DNA of 64,000 nucleotides, from contig JAJGOT010000016.1 of assembly GCA_022457155.1 (NCBI GenBank), forward strand, positions 1,006,001 through 1,070,000, written 5' to 3'. The stretch comes from Cladopsammia gracilis (taxonomy: Eukaryota > Cnidaria > Anthozoa > Scleractinia > Dendrophylliidae). Each line of letters begins with the position of its first letter. The first letter of the stretch is position 1. Below the pieces are notes generated by a model. The model saw nothing but the letters and a program-made list of their open reading frames with translations. It was not told the origin of the DNA and searched no databases. Positions 29,655 through 39,747 of this stretch are shown here, one piece after another. A program made the position numbers and the translations under genes.

Positions 29655-31205
29655 CTAGTACCTTCGGCTGTCAACACTAAAGTCAGATAAATTCATTAGA
29701 GCCGTTGCGGCATCAGAAAGCGGATTTTTCTCACTTTCCTCTACAGCTGAAAGAAATATTGTTTCACTAGCTGGTGGCTGATAAACTGTGCTCATACGAC
29801 TTTCAATAAGTGCAGTTTTTAGTTGTTCCTGTTCTTCTTGAATTGTTGCTGGTGCAGTCGGTGCAAGTTGCTCGGGGTTTGAAGGCCATTTAATCCCTTT
29901 CAGTTCCCACAATGTGCGTACCGGATTGCCGCCAAGACGGACTTCAGATTTGCCCGGGTTTGTTTTGTTATTGTATTCATCCAGCGCCGCAATTAAGCTG
30001 ATATCGCTTTTGGGAATTTTCCCTTTAAAATGAGCTTCAAGCTTTTTTAGATCCATGTTAATTTGTCGCCAGTTCTCAAATCCCTGAGAAGTGAGGTAGC
30101 GAGCTCTACATTCACTAATTAATCGTGTTCGTACAACACTCGAAAACGTATTAGTTGTTTGATTTTTCAGTGCAGATTTCATAGCCAGAGTATTTTCTAA
30201 CTTCTGGAGACATTTCTTCGCGGACTGCAGCTTATTTGCTGCGGCGGAAACAGCATCCTTCTCGTCTTTATGTTTGTTCAAATCACCACAAAATTTCGAA
30301 GAAAGGCACGGATGACCTTTATACGGACAGTTTACTCTATTATGGCCCTCTCGGCGGTGGCAATTTGTACATGCTGGTTTAGAATAATCAACACCTGGAT
30401 GTTTACTGTAAACGGCTGAAAGTCTTTCTAGTTCCCGCTGAAGCTCAGTCACTTTTTTTCTTTCTTTCTCCACTTCAAACTGCTTGTCTTCTATTAAAAG
30501 ATCTAAAGGCGATTTATATGTATCAGTTGAATGTCTTTGAACTGGCAATGTGGCGATTTCTTCAGCTGTTTCTTCGGGACTACTGTTTATTAAATGAGGC
30601 CAGACTCGTTGTTGTTTACGCGGCGGTGATTCACTGCTGTTTAACCGGGTGTTTCGCTCGCAGTCAGTGAAAAAGCATGAACCACTAGCACTGGAACCTG
30701 GCACATTCATTCGGGTAACTTTTGACGTCGAGAAATTACTTTTCTCATTAAATAACAGTTGCTTTTTTGATTCTCCACCAGTTTCGAAACGATTACGTTC
30801 AGTAATTTCGCGCCGCTTGGTTGATATCATTTCGGGAGTTGACTTTGGCTGCCATTGTATTTTGATTTTTAGCCTCCTGAATGTTGTACCTGAAACTGCT
30901 TGTGCACATCTTAAGGCATCGTGAAACGAATCTCCAACACGCAAGTTGACGAAAGTATTCTCGTCGTCCATGTATTGAATCCGCAATTCTTCATCAGGAA
31001 TAAAGTGTAAACACTCTATTTTCCTTCGTAAGATTCGCATCAGATCCTCGAAGCTGGCCACCTCATGCTCTTCGGTCGTTATAATTTCACACCTATCTCC
31101 TTCGGGAAAGGAAATGTTATAAAACACTTTTAACTGTATCATGATGTAACGAAAATTAAAGAACAACGACCGATCAGAAGGGCCCAGACGGAGAAAGGAA
31201 TGCAC
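29655..31205 (-). CDS. Transposon accessory protein: PB1 domain, coiled coil, CCHC-like zinc cluster
   Basis: The 516-aa ORF more likely starts at Met22 (31142), just before the domain, giving 495 aa. Residues 23-117 form a PB1-like ubiquitin fold: a basic-cluster Lys in IQLKVFYN, then the acidic OPCA-type signature in IQYMDDENTFVNLRVGDSF. PB1 domains pair with other PB1 domains. Residues 236-266 are a charged coiled coil. Cys279-x2-Cys282-x5-His288-x4-Cys293, with Cys300 and Cys306, forms a zinc-knuckle-like cluster. A C-terminal conserved-looking part (about 350-460: RYLTSQGFENWRQINMDLKK, LGGNPVRTLWELKG) is of unknown fold. The gene lies wholly inside the terminal repeats, so it is transposon cargo. 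A role in oligomerising the transposase or binding DNA/RNA is inference. Confidence 0.82.
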   Translation of the reverse strand: MHSFLRLGPSDRSLFFNFRYIMIQLKVFYNISFPEGDRCEIITTEEHEVASFEDLMRILRRKIECLHFIPDEELRIQYMDDENTFVNLRVGDSFHDALRCAQAVSGTTFRRLKIKIQWQPKSTPEMISTKRREITERNRFETGGESKKQLLFNEKSNFSTSKVTRMNVPGSSASGSCFFTDCERNTRLNSSESPPRKQQRVWPHLINSSPEETAEEIATLPVQRHSTDTYKSPLDLLIEDKQFEVEKERKKVTELQRELERLSAVYSKHPGVDYSKPACTNCHRREGHNRVNCPYKGHPCLSSKFCGDLNKHKDEKDAVSAAANKLQSAKKCLQKLENTLAMKSALKNQTTNTFSSVVRTRLISECRARYLTSQGFENWRQINMDLKKLEAHFKGKIPKSDISLIAALDEYNNKTNPGKSEVRLGGNPVRTLWELKGIKWPSNPEQLAPTAPATIQEEQEQLKTALIESRMSTVYQPPASETIFLSAVEESEKNPLSDAATALMNLSDFSVDSRRY

Positions 31206-31327
31206 ACACGTGCGTTTGCCTTTTCATTTGAAAGCTTCAAGCCACGTGACCAAAAACATTACCGTTTGTCGCCAACGGCAACTGTCACATCCGTCTCTCA
31301 AAACACAGTCTACCTATTTCGGTAGTA

Positions 31328-32661
31328 AACAACCAGAGATGAAACCCAATGGTAACACTGTGTACAGGATTGGAAGCGTCACGAAGATCTTTGCTGTCCT
31401 CTTGATGTATAAACTCTATGAAGAAGGACAAATCTCTTCAATTGATGATCCTCTGAGTAAGTACGCTCCTGATTTTGCTATCAAAAATCCTTACACTAAT
31501 GAAAACATTACACTTCGCGAGATCGCGAGTCAGATGTCAGGATTGCCTCGAGAAGCACCTTGTATTTTTAGTTGCAGCAATACAACTACCGCTGAGCAAC
31601 TCGCGCTGTTGAAGAACCGTACACTTGTGCTACCGCCTTGGAATACGCCGTCATACAGTAACCTTGGTTATGCATTGTTGGGTCGGATTCTGACTGAGAA
31701 CTTACTGAACCAAACATTCGAGAACTGGACAATAAACAATATTATAAAACCACTTGGAATGGTAAACACAGGATTTGAAATCACAGACGAAGTACTAAAG
31801 AACATGGCGTTACCATATTTACCCGAAGGAAAGAAAAAGCCTTTTATGAATGTTGGTTGGTTGGCGCCAGCCGGACAGATATACTCAACAATTGACGATC
31901 TTGCTAAGTTGGGAATGATGTTTGCTCAACCCGACAAGCAAAAACTCTTCAAGCCTGCAACTCTCAGAGAAATGATGACACCGAAAGATATTACTCCAGA
32001 CGGGGTCACGCTGTGGGGTTCGCCTTTTGAGATGGTATTCAAAGAGCATGTCCTCGTTCGAGCCAAACTTGGGTACATAGATACTTACATCGCCACTTTT
32101 TCAGTTATCCCTGAGATGGCCATTGGAGCCAATTTACTTATCAGTACGTCATATTACCTGCAGGAAAAGTCGTCCAAAGCGTCAACATTGCTTTACAATC
32201 ACCTTATTCCAGCATTAAATGAAACTCTGTTCGAGATGCAGCGCGATTCCCACTTTCCAATCGACCCGTCTCCCTACGTTGGAAGCTTTGAGCTCACGGG
32301 AACAGTTCCAGTATACGGGGGAAAGTATGCGACTTTTAATGTAACTGTCACCAGCTTTGAAAACATTTTACAATTCAATCTTTCTCAGATGTTGTGGATT
32401 GAGATACGTTATATTGGGGAAAATCTGATGTTCCAAGCCAGACAGAAGTCCCCCGGAATGCCTTGTACATTGGAGCGCTTTGGAACACTTGCTGATCTTT
32501 ATTATGACCCCCCGGGTAAAGATAAATTATCACCCGGCTTTCGTGTTCCGGGGTGGTTAATTGTTGCGAAACGTGTCAAAACTGTCGGTGAAACTTTCAT
32601 TGATAGAAGTGAGGATAATCAAGAGGTATTTGACTTCAGTTGGTTTAAGAACGCTATTTAG
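31328..32661 (+). pseudogene. LACTBL1-type beta-lactamase-like paralog, 3' part with the catalytic motifs
   Basis: It resumes in frame directly after the transposon's TA (KQPEMKPNG) and runs to a TAG at 32661. It contains SVTK (SxxK), PSYSN (YxN), a diverged third-motif region (AKLGYIDTY) and the C-terminal beta-rich part. No internal damage is seen. Its first roughly 660 bp are almost identical to the paralog at 24622-26406, while the C-terminal third is clearly diverged. An ATG at 31210 within the transposon's right end is in frame with this segment. A 483-aa protein lacking the membrane anchor could therefore in principle be made from a promoter in the element. Confidence 0.82.
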
Positions 32662-33017
32662 ACAGTGATACTAGGGTACTGGCAACAGTAACGTAGTAAA
32701 TACGGAGCGCTAAGAGCGCTACTTAGAACAAAAGAAGCGTAATAAATATGGCGAATATAAAGTGCAGTTTTCTTTACCAAATAGCTTATTTATGGAAGGA
32801 CCCCCCTGGAAAAACATGCGGCGAAGCCGAAATGAAACCTGCCTCCTCATATTCTTGTGCCCCCCGGGGAGGGGGGAGGACTTTCTTGGCCATTGTTTTG
32901 GAGTTTCACGATTGGATGAAATCTTGTAGCACAAAAGAAACATCACTTTAAAATAAAGTTCCAGTACTTTTTATTTAAAAAACATGTTGTCCATAGGTTG
33001 ATGTATTCTCGGTAAAA
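32662..33017. other. 3' flank of the split beta-lactamase-like gene, no gene
   Basis: Contains short C and G runs and nothing coding. Confidence 0.35.
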
Positions 33018-33597
33018 GCTGGTTCTCATATAATCGTCCCGGTCGTCCCGGTCGTCCTGGTCGTCCGAGTCGTTTCAAAAAGTGCACGGACGACCGGGAC
33101 GATTATATGAGAACACTTCTGAGACGACCCGGAACGATCGCAAATGACCCGGACGACTGAGACGATCGAGGTCGCTTGGATAGAACTGTGTTCTATCCGG
33201 ACGACTGAAACGATCGCGAAAAATCGGGGACGATCATATGAGAACTACCCTCTGGCAACCGGTACGACTGAGGCGATCGAAGCGACCCAAATCTACCCCA
33301 GAATGCACTGTTATTTCCAAGTGTTCATAGCTCTACCAGTTCTAAAATAACTTCGTAGTAGATAACAGGCCACAAGATTTGCTCTTCGGTTAACAGCCGC
33401 CATTTTTTTAAGGTTCTCGGGCCCAAAACATGTTGTCGGACCTAGTTTACGACCGCGCTATTGCCGTTTGGGACAACCGGGACGATCATATGAGAACCCA
33501 AATCGCTTGAGTCGTCCCGATCGTCTGAGTCGTTTGCAAAAAACTTTTGAAACGACTCGGACGACCGGGGCGACTGGGACGATTATATGAGAACCAG
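33018..33597. mobile_element. Inverted-repeat element built of CGATCATATGAGAAC / GTCCCGGTCGTCC motifs
   Basis: The left end GCTGGTTCTCATATAATCG is complemented by CGATTATATGAGAACCAGC at the right. The interior repeats GACGACCGGGACGAT and CATATGAGAAC several times in both orientations, including an inner complete hairpin at 33022-33110. Non-coding. Confidence 0.78.
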
Positions 33598-35649
33598 CCT
33601 TAAGAAAAACCTAAACGATCTTATGTGGGAAAGAGAAATGCCGCGGAACAATAGAGCATCTGCCTAGTTCTTAAACGCATTGTTACTTAAAAGACATACT
33701 GGTCAGGGCTAAATTATAAAAATCAAACCAGCAAAAAAACCGAGTAAGCAAAGAACCGCACCACGCACTAGTAGGATTTGTGCTAGGCCTGCCAACACCC
33801 TTTATTTCATAATTGGTCAAATGACATTCAAATGTCACCGGGCTTTTAGTTAAGAGAAACAGCCCATGTGAAGCTGCGATTATTTTGTTCGCTTGAGCTA
33901 ACAGAGGCGACATCTTCCAAAAGGTAAGTCTATTCTTGCTTCAAATTTGCACCGTGCCGAATCAAAGAAAAGAAATTCGCTAGAGAGCCGGATCGTTCAG
34001 CCAACAGACCTGCCTCATGCCTGTTGGAATTCTAACCTTGATATTTGATTTGAAGTATTTGTTTATGATGTTTAGATGTTTAGTGCTCGGCCCCAACGCA
34101 CAAGCAAACACTTACCGAGGATAAATAGAGGACATTTATTATATTTCTTTTTTTTTACGTTGATTTTACTCCCATTTTACTTGTTATTTAGTATGCGAAG
34201 AAATCTTTTACGTACAGACGATTATGCGCTAACAAATATTTCCAGCGAGTTGGTGTACACTCGCAGACCACACCGTGGCTCCGGCTGACCGTCTCTGCTG
34301 CTTCACGTTTATACGTTATTGGCTGATAAGCTACTAAAGCATCACTCTCTTTTTTTCGGTATTTATCATTCCCGCGAAATCATCTAGAAAATAGCCCTTA
34401 ATTTAGCAAGGCGCTACGGACTCAGCTGACTCCCGCGTTGAACGAAACTTGCATTTTTTCAAGAGTTCTTAGATTCGGTGTTGTTAATTTATGATCAACG
34501 CTAAATCTTTTGTTGTGAAGCATTTATCCATGTTATGTGAAACACAACATGAAAAATTTGCTTGCTATAATACATGTATATACAACTCGGTGAAATAATA
34601 TCAAGGTTTAGTGCATGTTATAAGGAAATCTCTCTTATAGGATAGAATATAAGGGCAGGGAACTATTGAAAGTCTTCCAAACTACTCGCACACGGAATTT
34701 TCACTTTTAGCTTTCAATTTACATAATCAAGTATTTTAAAATCTCCGGTCAGCTATTAATTCATTAGCCGCAACCGGTAAAACTTTGAGCCACGCAAAAT
34801 GGTTCAAACTCTTGAGTAGGTGGACTAAATTCTCAGGTGTAATGTACCATCAAGTGAAAGCTAATGAGCAGAACGGTGTATAACTTTTGAGTCTGTGGAT
34901 AAATCCAGTAGCGACCATTCAAATTAAAGCTCAGAATGCGCGGTACTTTTCTATGGAGCTGTTAATAGTTTGTCGCTAGTTTGCAAAATGGATTTTCGTT
35001 ATCTTTTCCGAATATTTTAAGCGTTATACAGGTAATTGACAGTGAAATATTGTGCTCATGCGGAATACGGTGCGTAGGAATTTCACCTTCAGTTCATGAA
35101 CTCACTTTGCCCACGTGAACAGCTCCAATCAAGTCTCGCTCTACTGGCCTGTAAAGAACCCCCATGGCGGTCGAAATAATAATTAAAAGAATGCTATTTA
35201 GATCCCCGATCATTCGAGGCATTTTCGGAAAGTTCAACACAATATTGACATTAATTGATTTTTTGTTATGCCGTAAATCCTCATATAATCCCCCTCCCCT
35301 TTTTCGAGCAAGAGATGTACTAAGCGCGCGTGCACGAATTTTATAAGAAATGGACTGTTGGCGCAATTATAAACGACCCAATTATTCTATGACGTACATT
35401 TTTGAAAATCGACGGCTGCTTCATGTTGAAAGGAAGTTTGGAAAGTTCTTTTCGTTTGTTTCACTATGTTTCTCTCGAAAGTCAGTAATCTTGACACGCC
35501 ATAGCTTTCGCACTACATGTCAAACAGATCGACTACAAGATCTTAAAATGTAGTGTCAAATTCGTAATTAGTGTATTTGTACTTGGCAACGCCACGATAA
35601 TAGCTGCGATAATTGTTATGTATCGCACAGTTTGTAATTGACAGTTATA
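33598..35649. other. Gene-free stretch
   Basis: AT-rich with no supported gene. An inverted single copy of the 106-bp repeat lies at about 34850-34960 (GAGCAGAACGG, ACTTTTGAGTCTGTGGAT). Short ORFs lack domains or splice context. Confidence 0.35.
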
Positions 35650-36535
35650 GTGCGAAAGCGAGCGCAATATCGCTGGATACTTAGCTGTCGAGCCCTTTGG
35701 CATGGTTGGCTAAAATCAGGCGATATTGCGCAAGCTTGAGAACAATAACTGTTTTGTTTATCAACACATTGATAACAGATCACAGTTTCGAGATTTACAG
35801 CCTTTCATTAAGTAAAAGGGCTCACTACAATATTTTACTTCGCGCCATTTGTTACATAACAAGAAGCGAATGTTTTTTTCCAAGCTAAAATTATTATTTA
35901 GCGTACACAAATTTTGACAGTTTTGTACCAAGAGCTTTCGTCTGCGTAAAGGACGGGGAAAGAGTAGTGACTACACGAATTAAAACACAGTAAAATAGCA
36001 TCGAATGTCTTAGTTACAAGTGTTTCGTGTCTTAAAATGTTCAATTCACAGTCAAAACATAAGCAAACACACGGCTACCTGAACAGAGCGACGAAACGTC
36101 TAAAAGAACTGGAGGAGGACAGTATGTGTTACAAAAATTCGCAGCTAAAGGACACAAAAACATTGTTATCTGTAGTTGATGTGGCTTTTTAGTTCCTTCC
36201 ATCAGCATCCAATTTTCAAACATCGAAGTACGATCTGAATCGATCGCTGTTGTTTACAAACTTGCTCGTCTTTCGCCAAGAAACACTACGACACAACTGA
36301 CTCGCAAATTACGCGCCTTTTTGTCCAACCGTACCATGTGGTCAACAATTTTTCTCTTCTCTTTTCTTCTCTTTTTTATCTTACGGTTCACGCATTTTTT
36401 CTCCCAAAGATACGAAATTAAAGGCAACGGTCATTTTCACTTTCCATCGCTGGATAAATGTCATGTAGACCTATGGATATCGAGAGCTTTATGGCCATAC
36501 ACTGTTGGGCAGTGTACCAATGTGCTGCCTTATAA
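35650..36535. mobile_element. Non-autonomous element related to 12590-12863
   Basis: It begins with a GCGCAATATCGC / GCGATATTGCGC palindrome and ATCAACACATTGATAAC, and ends GGGCAGTGTACCAATGTG. This is the same order as the shorter copy at 12590-12863, so that copy may be an internal deletion derivative. No transposase is seen. Confidence 0.5.
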
Positions 36536-36677
36536 TTGAAATCAATCAAGCAGAATACTCTATGCCGGTCCATATTCTCTAAGTATTGGACCGGGTATTG
36601 TCGCGAATGATCCCGCGCAATGCTCCCGCCGACAGGAGTCGTGTAATATTAAAATCTCTTATTAATCAAGCTTGCTC

Positions 36678-36757
36678 GGGACCGTACTGGGAGAATATCG
36701 GCCCTCGGTCTTTTTTGTAGTGTCAAGACCTCGGACCGATATTCTCCCAGTACGGCC
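36678..36757. repeat. Hairpin
   Basis: GGACCGTACTGGGAGAATATCGG-type arm (36678 onwards) is complemented by CCGATATTCTCCCAGTACGG at 36737-36757. The loop is CTTTTTTGTAGTGTCAAG. Confidence 0.75.
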
Positions 36758-37249
36758 CTCGCGTACGGCCAATAAGATATATGTATATATTGACGGCGTT
36801 GGAAGAAAATATCAATTTGCATTTAGTTTAGGAATGGAGATTCAACTGTTCGGGCAAAAAGAAACAAAGCTAAAAATAACTTGTGCTGATCAAACTACGT
36901 AGTCACTAGCTGACGTATACGACGTTTTGTTCGAGTTATCAGATTTGTTTTGCAAAAATGTTTATAAAACACGAACCTTTCACGCCATAAATTGCTCATT
37001 GAAACAACACAAATTTGATAGAACATCTTTTAATTTTTCAAAGTTACAAACGTCGAAAAAATGGAGCATTCTCATTGGTTGCCTTAGCGGTCCGAATTTA
37101 ATTTCCAGGAAATAACAATTACAGCGCAGTTTATTTATATTACAATTCTGGTGATAATTATGTTCAGTTATTTTTAGATCCTGGCTCAATTTAATACAGT
37201 TTTGATTCGAAATATTTCGATCGAAACTTCGATTCTATCATCGACTGGA

Positions 37250-38200
37250 GCAAAATAATAAGCAAATCAAAGTCTATTTTTGTTCAGTCAATTTGCAACT
37301 AATAATGAAAGAAGGCCATCATTAATGTTTTATGACGTTCCAGGTCACGTGATTTAAATTCTAAGAAATATACTATGACTCGACTTCCGGGAAACAAGGC
37401 AGTAGGCGAGGTTGTTTGTAATCCAAAAGCTTTCGACGGCTCAGGGAAATTCTTTTGATTAGTGACATGTTTCGATCGAATCTTCGTTGACAGGAACAAA
37501 ATAAAGTGCAAGTTGGCGTCTATTTTTATTCAGTTGTCTAAAGGCCAATAGAGGTTTTGCACGGCAGCCATGTTGCATGGCAGGTACAATGAAAATGTTT
37601 TGCATTAGAAAGAACATTCTTTCCCATAGGGAAAAGAATCTATTGTTCCTGCTATGCAACATGGCTGCCGTGCAAAACCTCTTTATCGTAAATAATTGAC
37701 GTTCCCGGTCACGTGATTCAAATTCTAAGAAAAAAACTCTGGCTTGACTTCGGGGAAACAAAGATAGAAAATAGAAACGACTGAGCAAATTTCTCGGAAT
37801 CTCAATACTAAGAAATATACCGAGGTTTTGGATTAAAGCCTATAAAGATTCCTCAAACTATTATTTCACAAGACAGTGCAATTACAAATGTGGCTACTCT
37901 TTCCACACTTTGTTTGTTTTGCCCAAATCAGAGTCTATTTCTGTTCAGTTTACTGAAGAAGGCCATCGTGAATAATTTATGACGTTCCAGGTCACGTGAT
38001 TTCCGGGAAACAGGGATTTAAAATAGAAAATGACTGACCAAATTCGTGGAATCTATAAAACGCTAAGAAATATACCCAGGTTTTAGATTTTTTTTAAAAG
38101 CCTAAGATCCCTCAAAGCACAACTATCATCCCACAAGATAGAGCGACTGCAACTTCACGATCAAAATTTCGTTCGTTTTGACGGTTTTGGATGGTCCAAA
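37250..38200 (+). pseudogene. Decayed tandem copies of the viperin exon 1 region
   Basis: At 37852-37923 a frame still reads [19 protein letters not shown]. This is the radical-SAM cluster segment of viperin with the third Cys replaced by Ser, and the frame dies on both sides. A more decayed copy follows at about 38105-38180. The downstream-flank block (AAATCAGAGTCTATTT, GAAGGCCATC, GACGTTCCAGGTCACGTGAT, TTCTAAGAAATATAC) recurs at 37265-37410, 37500-37760, 37925-38020 and 39310-39440. This indicates serial segmental duplication of the locus. Confidence 0.6.
37537..37690. repeat. Palindromic MITE inserted into one duplicated unit
   Basis: The left arm has AGGTTTTGCACGGCAGCCATG and the right arm CATGGCTGCCGTGCAAAACC, with arms of about 55 bp. 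The insertion splits the duplicated block between ATTTTTATTCAGTTG and ATAATTGACGTTCCCGG. Confidence 0.75.
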
Positions 38201-38409
38201 ACTTCATGGTGAGGGTTAAATTTCAATCCATCGGATCTTGACGGTCAGTAAGTTTATGTAGGGCTACCACTGATTTGATGGTTGAAGCTAAAAATTAATC
38301 TCATCTATCGGTTGACATTGAAATTTCCTCCATTTAAAAAACAATTAACACTTCGTCCGTCGTTATCGATCGTTATCGGTTCAGGCGGGTTTATGAAATA
38401 AATATAGAC

Positions 38410-38760
38410 TATTTGACAGCTAAAGGTTTAAAGGATAGTGTCCCGCGAAGACATCGAAATTTCGCGCTTTTCTAATTTCTGTTACGTTGCTAAATGTCAT
38501 CAAATATACAACTAAATTGAAAAAGGCTTTTACAGAACAAAACAAATGAAGTAGTCTGCCTGCCTCGCGCCTGCCTCGCCCCCAGTTTCGCGCGGCCATT
38601 ATCCGTTCGCTAATGTTTTTTCCGTTTCTCGCTCGACGGACTAAGCTGGGAAAGAGAGACTGCTCGTAGTCTCTCATGAAATCCAAATTGCTTTTCTTAG
38701 GAAATTTTGAGCTCCCCACCCCCTGCAGTTTTTAGCTATTATTTGCCTCTTTGGTTAACA
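38410..38760. mobile_element. Decayed copy of the CACTGTCCCGCCGAAATA element
   Basis: It shares GTGTCCCGCGAAGACATCG, AAATGTCATCAAATATACAAC and AGAAGTAG with the better copy at 49644-50056. It is truncated, and the minus ORF here is an artefact. Confidence 0.55.
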
Positions 38761-39040
38761 TATCTTTTTTGCTTTCAACACCTGTCTTTTTCTTTCTATT
38801 TTAAGCTAATCTGTTTTGGTCAAAGCCATGCTATTATTAACAAAATAATACACCAAGAGAGCACATCTAATTTGGAGACGAACATGTGGGTACTTGAGAA
38901 GAATTAGGCTCAATTCATTCAGACCCATCCGTCAAAACTCATCGACAGTTTTGGGACCGTTATTTTTCGGTCAGTCTGTTCATAGATAAACATTTTTGTT
39001 TTCTTAAAATTACACCAAATCTCCGCGATACTTCCTCAGG

Positions 39041-39317
39041 CTGAAATTGATGGGGCATTAGTCGTGGAGAATATGGCTGGATGTGTCTGTTCATGTTGTC
39101 TGTTGGAATGCATAATTTTATTGTCTGTATTAATTACGTTGTTTTTCATTTGTGTTAAAGCAGAACGGTTATCTTACGAGGAAACTTTACTGCCAATTGA
39201 AAATCCTACGAGACGGAAGATCCCTCCGAAGTGTCAACTATCATTTCACAAGACTGTACCTACAAATGTGGCACAAATTCTGCTTTTACACGGCTAAAAC
39301 TTCGGTTTGTTTTGCCC
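39041..39317 (+). pseudogene. Viperin exon 1 duplicate, decayed
   Basis: It aligns from just before the viperin start codon through the cluster-binding segment. The ATG is disrupted (CTGAAATTGATGGGG against CTGAAATGGATGAGG). The membrane-anchor region is recognisable, and a frameshift precedes VNYHFTRLYLQMWHKFCF, where the CxxxCxxC motif is lost. No downstream exon is duplicated here. It lies about 430 bp before the intact gene on the same strand. Confidence 0.8.
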
Positions 39318-39713
39318 AAATCAGAGTCTATAAATGTTCCGTTAATCTGTCACTAACAATAAAAGAAGGCCAAAGTAAATAATTTGTGACGTTTCAGGTC
39401 ACGTGGTTTAATTCTAAGAAATATATTCTGTCTCGAATTCCCGAAATCGAGAGGTTTCCGATATCATCCCAGCCTGACCTACAAATGTGTCTTCGTATAA
39501 TTTTTTGTTATGTGAAATCATAGTATTGAAAAGAATAATGAAATCAAATTTGCAACAGTGAATTCATTAGTTCTCTCTAGGCAGGAACGCTGTGACCGGT
39601 TTTGACTGTAATAAGTTGAAAGACTTCCAACTCCTCCATCGATCCTCCAGAAGAATGACCCTCAAGAATATTCTCCTCGAGAATAATTGCAGTTTTGACT
39701 AAGAAGAATACCT

Positions 39714-39726
39714 TGATTTCGTTTCA
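39714..39726 (+). promoter_or_regulatory. IRF-like core or splice acceptor just before the viperin ATG
   Basis: The complement of TTTCGTTTC contains AAACGAAA, matching an interferon-regulatory-factor core (AANNGAAA). Viperin genes are induced through such sites in vertebrates. The same bases (GATTTCGTTTCAG) also look like a 3' splice site of a 5'-UTR intron, so the assignment is ambiguous. Confidence 0.2.
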
Positions 39727-39747
39727 GAGAAAAATAAGAAAACTGAA

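Larger units (their letters stand above)
28087..31325. mobile_element. Two-gene Tc1/mariner-type (DD37E) DNA transposon, 3239 bp, apparently intact
   Basis: The termini are CTACCGAAATAGGTAGACTG and its exact 20-bp complement. A weaker inner match follows (ACAGTTGCCGTT on both sides), giving an imperfect inverted repeat of about 55 bp. TA is duplicated at 28085-28086 and 31326-31327, as expected for the Tc1/mariner-IS630 superfamily. It carries a transposase on the plus strand (28222-29292) and a PB1/zinc-finger gene on the minus strand (29655-31142 or 31205). The two genes converge with a 362-bp spacer. CACGTGA-type motifs occur near both ends. It is inserted in the coding sequence of the second beta-lactamase-like gene. 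Confidence 0.9.
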
